NCBI GenBank assembly: GCA_964036195.1
Contig: OZ038457.1
Location: forward strand, 12,985,147-13,049,146
Length of the DNA: 64,000 bases
Source of the DNA: Sphaerolaimus hirsutus
Taxonomy: Eukaryota; Nematoda; Chromadorea; Monhysterida; Sphaerolaimidae
Direction of reading: 5' to 3'
In this document: positions 33,914 through 45,900 of the stretch, one piece after another
Position numbering within the stretch: the first letter of the stretch is position 1
How the letters are laid out: every line of letters starts with the position of its first letter
The notes under the pieces: generated by a model
Databases searched by the model: none
The model's input: the letters and a program-made list of their open reading frames with translations, nothing else
What the model was told of the DNA's origin: nothing
Program-made: the position numbers and the translations under genes

Positions 33914-36900
33914 TTACATCTGCATGTGCTGGTGCTGCTGCCCCATGTAGTTCTGTCCCTGGCCGAGCATGCCGCCCTGGCCCTGGCCCTGGCCCTGCAT
34001 CTGGCCCTGTTGTCCCTGCGGCGGGGGCGCCGGCAAGGCCTGCGGGCCCGGCTGCATAGTCTGCCTTTGCAAGCCGCCCAGCAATTTGCCCGTGATGCCG
34101 CCGGACATCTGCGACAGGGCGCCGAGGGCACCCGATGCCATTGTCGTGCTGCCACCGCCCTGCTGTTGTTGGTGCTGTCGGTGGGCTTGTTGCACGTGCG
34201 CCGGCATGTCCATTGTCTGGGTGAGCGCTATCATTTGCCGCACGCCTTGGTCGACCCTACTTTATGCGTTCAGTATGTCGGCTATATACCTAGTTTGTTG
34301 TTTATCAATATGACCAATTCTAAAAGTCGACAAGTCCAAAATAAGAAAATTTCGAGTTAGGCCCGGAGACGTCATCTGACACTACTCCCGCACATTTTTC
34401 ATTATTTTTCATAAGTTTTTTGACCTCACATGCCCCTATACGATAGTGTCAAATTTGACAATTTTGGGAAAAATGCAACAAAAAAAACTTGGGCAAGAAG
34501 TCGATAATTTAACTTAGTTTTGGGCAAAAAGTCCACAAGTCCACCTTCCGCCGGTTCTTTTGTTGGGAAAAAGCAAGAAATGTGTAAGTCCACGGTGGAC
34601 ACCGATTTCCAAAAGTCGACAAGTCCATAATGTGCCCATAAGGCAGCCTCGGCGTAGTCGGGAACAAAAATGTTTTCGCGTGCAAGAAGTCGACAAGTCC
34701 ATTTCCCTCTCCAAAACTGTTTTGCACTGTCTAATGGGATTTTATGAACACCGCACTTTTCACATATACGTTTAGAGCAGCGGCTCAAAATTTGACACTT
34801 TATTGTCAACATATGGAACTTCATGGTAAGCATGAGAGAGGTCATAATTGGACACGCACCATGGACCGTGAATTGAATGTGAAACTTAAAATGGGATTTA
34901 CTCAAAATCGCATTTTGTGAATTGTCGACTTTAAGAATTAGAGGCCTCATATGGGTTTGTTGCAAAAGGCGCAAATATAGCCAACATAGTGCATCAAATG
35001 GAGGCGTTTGCACTGTTCGGAACGCACCTAGTATTCAGATTTGCACCTTGTTCTCAGTCCTGAGGGCAACTGAAACGTGGCTTATATGCATTCCTATTGT
35101 TTACAACTTTAAATACGATGATAGAAAGCCGCATGCACACCATTCGGGCAAATCAAGAATGAAAGTTTGTGCGAGTGTTTCGTGTGCACAGTCGGCCAGT
35201 CAGTGAACGCTAAAAGAAATTGATAGACAGAGATTCGGCCCAAGCTCATTCGCACGTGTTAAAATGCGTTAGTAGCGCTGTTCTCTACTGCGATCCCCCA
35301 GAGTGGCGCACCTGTCCAGCAGAGCAGTAGCTGCCGCAGTTCGGACACACCCAATTGACGCTGTCGCAGCTGGCGCACTGCTGGCACCTGTGGCACCTGT
35401 GCGGCGCCAGGCCGGGGTTCTTGAGCAACACCGACAGCCGGTCCAGGATGGCCGCTCGCGCCTTCGTGGACAGGCAGTCGTAGGTGCCTGCGAGTAAATA
35501 TGCCACATTTGATCGTGTAGTGATGTGAAAGGCACCGGGAAAAATGGCACCGCACCGCACCGGCACCTTTGCCAACACATGAAAAGGGCACCTGGCACCC
35601 TGGGGCACCGGCCAGAAAATGGCACCGCACCGCACCGGCACCGGTGCCTTTTGGAAAAAATGGCACCGGCACCGAAGGGCACCGGCGGGTTGCCGGTGCT
35701 AGCACCGAAAGGCACCGCACCGGGCTGGAATTTCTAAAGTAAATAAATATTGGGCAGTTTCTCTGTGGTCTCACCTTTGGAAGTGCATATTTCCGTGAAT
35801 TTTCAACCGATTTTGATGGTTGAGCACTTAAAATGATCAGAATGATGTGGCAATCAATTTTTTGAAGCAATTACAATGATTACAAATGAAAGATAAAATA
35901 TTTAATTCAATACAATGTCCATAGCCACTATTGTCTACTGATCGGAGTCGTTGCTGTACAGAGAATGGAACTATCTCTGTCATAAACTGACAACAAATTT
36001 TGAACAAAAAAGTAAGATAAATATAAAATATAAAAATGATATAAAATTCAACAAAATTTTAGATTCGCTCATCAGATAACGTATCGGGTATAATGGATTT
36101 CACAGTAGGTATATTTATTTGATGGGAGGTTTACAAAATAGGCAAAAACGGTTGGGTAAATATATCGCTGTTTTTTGAAATATGAATAAGCACATACTAT
36201 GGACAAAATTGCACAGCACATGAAGCATTGGCCGGTGCCTTTCCCGGTGCCTTTTACTTTGGCCCTTGTGCTAGCACCTTTGGCACCGGCAAAAAAATGG
36301 CACCGCACCGCACCGGCACCGGTGCTATTCTGAAAAAAATGGCACCGGCACCGGCATGGCACCCCTGAAGATTGCAATGGCACCGCACCAGCACCGGTGC
36401 TGGTGCCCTTCGGTGCCAAGCACCTGGGCACCGGTGCCCCGGTGCCTTTACATCACTAATCGTGGGTTGTTCATAGAGCCTTCACCTGGTGCCAGTCCCA
36501 GACCCTGTAAAATGTCAAATGTCAAAAGGTGTCAAATGGCAAAGTGTCAAAAGTCATGTAGGTAAAATACCCGGTAAAGTGGAAAACGTACGCTTGCATG
36601 ACTTTTGAGTTTTGACACTTTGCATGACATTTGACACTTTACAGGGCATTTTACACGCTCTGGGACTACCCCCTGAAGCTCCCCCCGTACATACCCTGCT
36701 GCGTCATTTCAAGCGCCTGTTCGGGCAGTCTGAGTCCCCTGAGACACGTGTCGAGCAGTTCGTGCATAAAACACCGGTCGAGCAGGGCGAGCTTGGCGAA
36801 CACGCTCAGCTGGGCCGCCGGGTGCAGGATCATGTTGGCGCACCGGCGCATTACTGCAGGCGATTCCAGCTTGCACGCAGCCATTAGGATCGGCGCCACG

Positions 36901-39900
36901 TTGTGCTCTGTGGCGGGGGAATTTGGGTGTGGACAAGAGTGACTAAACGCTACTTTTCCTTTTTTAGCCACTTTACTGTTACTTGTCAAATTTTTTGACA
37001 TTTTTCACCACTTCTCTTTCACTTATTTTGGGTACATGGGTATGGTACTGTGGATGGGCGAAACCTCTTCGAAGTATGGCCCAATATCCATTTTAAAGTA
37101 AATAAATAAATCTTTTTTGTGTTTACCGGACAACGTGCGGAAATCAGTTCCCTTAATTCAGATCAAAACAATTTTTATCGACTTCACTAAAAAACCGACC
37201 AGTGATCCTAAGCTGAGGCGGGTAAATTGTCATCAGAAACAATTTAAGTTCCTCCTGCGTGCATCCGCACGCAAACTCAGATAGATTCTGACTGTTCATA
37301 CGGTCGGCGATCAAATTCGACCTGCATTTGGTATTTACAATCGAATTAATAATGAATATCCATATGGGGCCCACACACACTTTAGTTGACATCAAAATTC
37401 GTGTCAACTGAATTCAACTAAATTTTGGTTAATTATGTGATTTCAACTTGCCTATGTGATAGAGTATAGTTAATTTTACATCGTGACACTAAATCTTTAT
37501 GTCTTCATTTGTGTGACGCTTTAAAAAATGTTTTTGTTTTTTAGTTGACATTTATTTCCGATGTCAACCACTGTGTGTGAACCCCAAGAAAAGATCCCAA
37601 CTCTCTTCCGACTCACCAGGCGGCCAAGTAATATGGATTGCAATAATAAGCCCTGCCATTCTTGCCTTTGATGGACGCATAATTCGTCTCGTTCATTCGA
37701 TGAAAGACGGACGCGTCGACGGGCGGCTCGCCGATTGGCTGCGGCTTTCAACGCGACCGATATTTGGCTAACTTCAGCGTATTTGCGTTTTTGAATGGAC
37801 ATGAATTACTAGATAGATAGGGTTTAGAAGTGTAAATACTGATTCTAATCATATAAATAACACTGCAAAGTTATTCTAAACAGTGTTCTTTTTATCATTT
37901 GTTCGGACGATAAATAGTTTACATCCCAATTTTTACTGAATGATGTAAAGAGACAGGCATGCAACACTCAGCCGGCAGTGAAACTTGGGTTCTGACATCT
38001 CCTATACTCACCGGACGGCACAACAGTGTTGTTAAAAGTACCTAACTTTTCTCAAAGTACACATAAATGTTAAGTATTTGATTTTACTCACCCTATGCCT
38101 TGAAAAGCCTATATAAAAACCTATCTGAAATAAGTTTTCTGTACTCAATTACATCCAAAAACTGTTTGTAAAACTGAGTACGTTTTGAAAAATATGCCGT
38201 GCAGTTCACACGCGCATTGATGTTGAAAGTGTGTCAGCGTACCTAACGCATGCGACTTTCGTAAACCAACGAAAAAGATCAAAATTTGATTTGATTCAGA
38301 AGATTCGAATCAAAAAAGTAATGTTGAATTGTTTGTTTTGTTTTGCAGCAAATTGTTTCTTTTTTCAAACTTGTCGCATACAGTATACCTTGTCGCTATT
38401 GGTACACTTCACTGCCAATTTTAACCATGCATGCAAAGTGCAAAGTCACCAGAGTGAAGTTTTCGTAAAAACGGTCACGACTAGTGATGGAAAAATCACC
38501 AGCACTTGAGCGCCAAGCGTCAAAAGCGCCATGATGTTTTTCTGAGCCCCAGTGCATGCGCCAATGGAAGCACAGCAAAATGCTTTTGCTTTTGCAAAAG
38601 TGCCAAAAGCACCATGGCGATTTTCATGGGTATGGCGCCACAGGAAAATACATATTTAGCACCAAGCGCCAAAAGCGCCATGGCGCTTTTCCACCACTAG
38701 TCCCAACAGATTCAGATAATAAACAATGATCCACGCAGGCATAACGGACATTACGTTACAAACCACACAAGGACTAGTAAAGATTCTTTTTTTCAGATGC
38801 ATGTGACACTTATTTTTTTGCATTTTTTCCATCTTCAGTCAACACGAACACCTATCGCTCAACTTACATCGGGCGCTTTCGCTCCTTGGATCCTTTCCAA
38901 CACCATCACTTTCACCCTGTCAGACAGAGTGTAGTATTTGGGGCCTGATATATCAATGCGACTCTGCGGTCTTATCTCCTTCAGACATTGGTGCAGCAGA
39001 CGTTTCAGTTTGTACCGATCTGCCAGCCACAACTTCTCGAGGATGGGAAACTGCACGTTGTCCATGAGGTACAGTTCGCAGCGGTGCAGCAAACCTTCCA
39101 TCTGCGAAAGGCTGTTGGTTTAATCTGATGGTATTCAATCACCGTATTTCATCAAAATACCCCACCCTCGATTAACCCCCTCATATTTGCACTCGGAAAA
39201 AATGAAGCCCCTGGGAGTATTTCGAGGTAATACGAAGTACATGGTAGAATTTGGGGAAAGCATTTTTTGAAAATTTTTGGTAGTCAAACAATCGGTATCA
39301 AGTGTTCAGCGTAGAGAAGAGCGGCGCACCTGAAACTCTGAAGCAATGGGCAGGATATAGTGCAGGTTTTTCTCGGTGACGTCCTTGTGCATGGGGCTGA
39401 CCGTCTCCAACACGTCGAGCATGTAGTCGTAGCGGATATTGGGCAGGATCAACTCCCGATTGGGACATTCTATGATGAATGTCTTTAGCACCGGCGACCA
39501 GATGCTCATATAGTGCTCGCAGACGTATAGCGAACGGCCTGTGAACGGCAAGCAGTTTGGCACCACGAGGTTGAAGTTTTTAGTGACCGTTTTTTTCCAT
39601 TGGGCCCACACACTAGGTTACTATGTAGTTTACCATTATGAAATGCTCGACCATTTTGGTAAACTGTTTGCATAGAGTTGTACAGTGTTTCGTACTGTTC
39701 TGTGAATCAGAGACTGTGTTACTGTCTACCAAAATGGTCGAGTATTTCATAATGGTAAACTAGTGTGTGTGGGCACATTGCGTTGCAAACAGTACGGTAA
39801 ACGGTTACGACTACCTACAGGTACGCTTCGGCAAGTTATATTTACAATTGCCGGGCGATCTTTGCCACCTCTGACCGACCTTCACAAATGAGTGGCCTGG

Positions 39901-42900
39901 TGCGGGAGCCTTCAGGTCTGGTGAAATCGTAGCTGATGTCGAGCGACTGCGTGCCGCGGGTGGCCACCGGCGGTGCGCCCGGCACCGCACCCAGTCTGGT
40001 GCCCTCCTTGGTGCCCTCCCACGCCATCGTCCGGCCCCCCGTCCAGTTCATCGGCTGGCCGCCAACTGTTGTTGTCGCCAGGTCGTATTCCTGGATTCGT
40101 TTAATGGTTTTCGGTGGTTTGGGTTGCGAAAAGATTTTTTTATAATTCTACACTAGTTCTACATGGCTGGCTATTTTTGGTTCGAAACAGGTGGGATGTT
40201 TGCACTTTTTTACTGGGAAAAAATTTCGGAAGTTGAATTCTATTCGAACATAGGTAATCATTTTTATCGCCTGAATATCCTTCCCGGAAGACTATTGAGG
40301 GTGGATTTTCGATGGCAGTAATTTTGACCAAGTGCTGGCGCAACGTAAATACTAAGGGTAAATAAATACCTGCGTAAGTGCATTTGTGGCCGGCCTGCCT
40401 GTCATGTTGACGGCGGTGCTGCTGTAGTAGCCGCCCGTGTGCGGTCCCTGTCCCCCGGTGGTCGTGCCAGCGGGCACCGACGTGCTCATCATGGTCATGC
40501 CGCCGGCCATCGCGTTGGGCAGGCTGCCCGGCGCGCCGGTGAACTGCATGCCCACGTTCGACCCGCTGCTGATGGCTGGCGCGTTTGCGGTGCCGCCGGA
40601 GCCCCCGCCGAAGCCGAGTAGGCCTGCGAGGCAATTGTGAGCGGTACAGTTGTAGCTTTATGACTCTACAACGGAACAATCAGTATTTTTTGAATAAAAT
40701 GGCTGATCCTAGCTTTTGAGTACTTCCATTGATTACGTAAATATTCAGTATTTTACTCTATGCTCGAAAACCCTTAAAATATGTCCATTTGTTGTGAATC
40801 TCATGGGAGTTCACCAAATTCACAAGTGCCCACCACGGATTCACTGCGTGGTTCAATTTTTTTGAGCATCCACTCAAATTCCTGTACTTATGTACCGTGC
40901 AAATAATTCTTGACCCTCTCTTTCAACTTCCTATCGTGTTGGCTACCGGCCGACTTCTGATGCGACAAGATGAGCGCGTGAGCGTCTTCGTGCCCCTCGG
41001 CAGCGAGCTGTTCCAGCTGCAAGTACAGCGCCGCGTCGTCCTGCTGCAGCCCCGGCTGCTGCTGCAGTTGGTAATGGATGTTGACTGGTGCGTGCTGCAC
41101 TTGCGGCTGCGGCTGCAGCGCGTGCGTCTGCTGCGGCGCCTGCAGCTCGACGTATTGCTGCTCTGGCCCGCCGATCGACTGCAGCGGCTGCTGTTCGAAC
41201 TGCATCGCGTATTGGACATTTTGCGGTTGTCCATAAGCCAGCTGGTTGTTGTTGTTCTGGTGTATCAACTGCCCATTGTTGACTGCAGTCGCCGCTGCAT
41301 GCGGCTGAACTTGATAAGCCGCCGGTGCAGCCACTTGCTGCTGCAGCGGGTACTGTGGCTGGTGTGTCGCCGCCGGCCCTTTTTGCATGTAGGGCGTGTA
41401 GGCTTGTTGTGATTGAACTTGGTGTTGCATAACCACGCGGGTAGACTTGGTGGTTTTTGGACTGTAGCTGAGACAAGACGGCGCGGTTGCAGGTGGAAAA
41501 AATGGCCCTATTTTTTAGGAAAAACCTGTAAGTTGTGAGGAGTGATAATGTAAAACGAAAAAGTCGTTATTTACCCAGTTGACGTTGGTCGCCAGCCTGG
41601 TAATGAAACTAAAACTGAATAAAATTGGAAACGTTGAAAACAATCTAATGTGAAGCGCAGTCAAATGAATGTTGTGGCCGCGATGAAATTGCACCCGTTG
41701 GCGCTTGTCGCCCATTTCTCTGCAGCCCGCTGACGCAGAATGTTTTTAATGAATTGCGCCATTTTTGCTGGGAGACGTTCTGGTACTACTAGCGCCAGTC
41801 TTATTGCACATAGGTTTAATACAATATATAATACAATACAAGGTACGTGGATGCAATACATATTGCTAAATGTATGTCTTCATTTTCAATGAGCTAGATA
41901 AAAGTATGGAAAGTGCAATTAAATCAGTTTACGACTTCAAGTGCAATGCGCCCGAGACACGCATGTAACCGGGCCGCGGGCCGCGAGGGTCAAGAACATG
42001 GTTGTTAAAACGTATTTATTTTTACTCAATAAATATGTATACTCGAGTACTGGGTAAATACGTTTACGTTTCCTTTGAAAAAGTACCAGTACCCGCTTTT
42101 ACATTTACGCAAAAAAGTTTGAAAATTAGTGATTTTGCGAGAAAAGTTGGGTGAATACTCACTTTTACGTTTTCTGGGGAAAAGTACGTTTACTCACATT
42201 TATTCATGGGTAAAAGTAAAAAATATACTTTAAGTTTTCTGTACTCAGGAGTGACTCAAAATAAATACTTTACGTTTACATACACTTTGAAAAAAGTTCA
42301 GTACTTTTAACAACTCTGGTCAAGAATCGCTATCAAGGGTTTTATTCACTGTCTGGAACATCAACTGTATTTACGTACACGGTGTGCGCCGTCGGCACGA
42401 TCGAGCCGCGAGGGCAGCGCGCGCACTGCTAACAGCGCATGCATCATTGCTTTTTCATGAGTTAGCTGAGCAGGCGAGACATTCGCCTCTTTCCATGCTG
42501 GGAATGCGATGAGGGTGCTAAAAGAGACCTTGGGCTTACTATTCATGCGGCGTCAGGTTCACCCGCACGTCAGCCATAGGGCTCGAAACTAGATTTTTTT
42601 CAAACTCGAGTTTGAGTCACGGCTCCAAAAAAATTTCCCGTTGAGACGGCGAGTCGAGTCGGGTGAGTCAGTGAAAATCGTGTCTCGAACCGGCAAAAAT
42701 CTTGAGTCTCAAGTATGGCCATATTTTTCAAGTCGGAGTCGAGCCTTTTGGTACCAATTTTCACCTTCGAGTCACGAGCCGAGTCAAGTTCGAGCCCCAG
42801 TCAGCCACTTCAAAATGGGCACGCGCTCAAGTTCTTTTTTACTGTCCTGCACTTCAAAAAAAAGTGCTCTAGATATAATTATTGCAATTCGTAGCATAAT

Positions 42901-45900
42901 GGCATGTTCTGCAGCGGATAAAAGCAAGTTTTCATTATGGCAATCTTGATTATTGTCGCGTTCTATACTTTTGCAAGAAAAATAAATTCCTAAGTATAAA
43001 AAATGTGGCAAATAAATGTGTACACATTTTCGAGTGTCATCCGTAAATAGCATGTTCATCGTAGCGTCTCTTGAGAGTATAGCGAGATTTAAGCTACCCG
43101 AGATTTAACCCATCGACTGTAAAGCCAAAGTACCTCGCTAGGTAAGCCAAAGTATAGCGACATAAAAGCCACAATTAACGTGAAAAAGTGTGTCATCATT
43201 TAAGCCATTGTGCCTCATTATTTAACCCAATGTGTCGACTCGTAAGCCGCAGTACAGGTAAATACATAACATGTATACATATAAGATGGATGTATAGACA
43301 TTACATGTGGCGGTAAGATCAGTCGTTTTTGGCTAATGCACTTGGACATGTGTGGTCAATATCTGGTGGGCTCGATGAAGTGGATCATGGATACTTTTGG
43401 TCCTAATAAAGCGAAATGGACAACAGACATAAAGAGTGTTTCATGCATGAGAGTATAAAATGGAGCGAAAAAGCTGTTCATTTTTATATTTATCCACTTT
43501 ATTTTCCATTGCATATGTTTCTTTTGCATTTTTCAAGGGGGTAATAAAATTGATTTGATTTGAAAGTGGGCGCGATATATTTAAAATGAAATTTGTGAGT
43601 TACCTAGATAAATATATCTATTTCCCTTGTTCATCCCACATTGCAAGTATCATTGGTCACCATGTAAACACATATTTACGTTGGTTCCGCACGGGCACAG
43701 CAGCGCTATGTATTCGCTGGCATTCAAAAAATACACAAATATGAACTAAATACATGTGTACACATGGCTTAAATAATGACACAAAATTTGTACTATGTAC
43801 TCATGGCTTAAATAATGACACAGTGGGGTTAAATAATGACGCACTGTGGGTGACGAGTTGAATGATTGGCTGCGGCTTACGAGACGAGGTACTTTGGCTT
43901 AAATCTGGATGCACTTTGGCTTACGAGACGATGGGTTACGAGTCGCTGTGGTTAAATAATGGGTTTCCCTCGCGTCTCTTCAGTACAAAATAGTGACTTT
44001 TCTGAAGTCATCGCTTTCCGTGCGAATAGTACGGAAAACGTGGACTGCGTTTTTGCCACAAAAGGCTGCGTTTACCCCACACAATTAAGCCATATTCAAT
44101 GGTTCAAACGATGGCCATGAGCATTCATATTTTGCGGCAACACGCAGATGCCAAGTATAATATACAGCGCAATGTAAAATGCTAAGTAATTTAGAGTTTC
44201 AAATTTAAGGGTAAAAAAATAATAGGGTGGATAACGATACAGCTCTGCAATTTGCCGTGCGGTAAAAAAGATAAATACTAGCCATAACCTTACTCGTGTA
44301 TAAAAATTTAGTATGAAAAGCCGGCTGGAAGTGATGTTCAGTGGGTAGAGCATTTTCTGTGACAGCACTATCTCAAATACATTTGTCGACTAAAAATGTG
44401 ACATTAACTGGGTCATTCATAAATGGGGTGGGAAAAGATATTGGAAGTGATTTCTTGAAGCCCACTATTGATCTGTGTCAAATACCGTATCAAGATGCAT
44501 AATTTCCCATACACTCGATAGGGTAGTGATGCCGGCACCACGTGCTGAGGCGCTTTGAAAATGATTGGATGTCCGTCTACTCTACTTACAAGCTGACAAG
44601 CTTACAAGCTAAAACACCGAGTTGACCAAAGCGGTGCCGGTTCATGTTACGCCTTTTTTATGTTCCAAATGCACTCGAAGCTCGGCAAAGGCGCACTCTG
44701 TGTCGAAATATAAAGCGATCAATTATGTCCGTGCAACAACATCGCACCGAGAGCCATGCAAAAGGAAGTTGAAATCACTGGCAATGCATCACAATTCATG
44801 TCCATATTGCTGACGGGAGGCAATCGTAATTAGTCTTTGGAGAGAAAATATGAGCTATTTTAGTGACCATTAACTTCAAATGTCCACGGTAGTCAACTAG
44901 CACTTGCATGTGTCTACTTAATTTATGTCAGATATACATAAAAGTCGCTCGTGCTTTGTACCGATTACTTTGTTGTAAGTTAAAGACAGGCGATTGAAAA
45001 TACGTGGGACGGGTACTGGCCACTGCGTGAATGTAGGAACGGGACGGGACCACCATAAAATTAAAATGGATGCGGACCTACATAAATATTTCTCTTAAGC
45101 TGCGTTTACAGCTAGACAGGTTAAACGTTAAATAAAATGCCACCGAAAAATAATTATTGTAGCGTTTTCAACTTATTTATTCGTTTTATTCAAAATTCGT
45201 TCCAAAGCCAAACCCAATTTTTGGGAGATGCTATTTTACACTTTGAGAGAGAAAAGTATGATGGAAAAGCAGCCGATGTAAAATTAATTTTACTTTAAAG
45301 TAATTTGCGTTTTGTGATTGCATGCAATGATCGGTGGGAAATGCGTAAAAATAAAATGAGTAAATAAGTGAAAATATAAAATTTGCGGTGGCATTTTAAT
45401 TTACATTCCACCTGTTAGCTGAAAGCGCTATTCCAATGGGGAAATTGTCATTGGCCCAAAGAAATGATGTATCTATCTAGTTTTCTTTCGTACAAAATGT
45501 ACGATCCTTCACATCGATACAGGAAGCAACTTGAACTATAATTAATGTCAATGGGTACACGTAAATACGTCGAGCACAAGCAATTGACTTGTTTTGCATC
45601 TGCTCTACCCGTAACTGTAAGCCAACGCGGTTGCGAGCTCGAATCCGGCCTAGGTATTCGCTATTTTTATATTGATCGTGGTGCCTCGGGCTCATTCGGA
45701 TTAGCTAAGAAAATGTGATTAAGCTAAGTTAAAGCAAGTAAATAAAAGATGGGTGCGTGTTAGCTGCCCGGTGTTAGCGGATCACCGTTGCGTCAGCACT
45801 GCGCCTGTTTGACACCGCAGCTGCAGTCAGTGCAACGCAACGTGCAGCGCAGCGAGCGCTGCGAGACGCCCGGTCGCCGGCCACTAACGATGGCAAACAA

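Noticed and set aside
40896..41436. Plus-strand 171-codon open frame opposite the Gln-rich exon
   Set aside because: The minus-strand frame has Gln/Ala/Pro-rich composition, correct splice sites and phase with flanking BTB-gene exons; the plus frame is its CAG/CTG-driven shadow.
45560..45690. tRNA-like B-box (GCTCGAATCC) and GTAGAGC string
   Set aside because: A- and B-box-like words are on inconsistent strands and spacing, and no cloverleaf can be formed; the same holds for 44337 and for 31545-31660.
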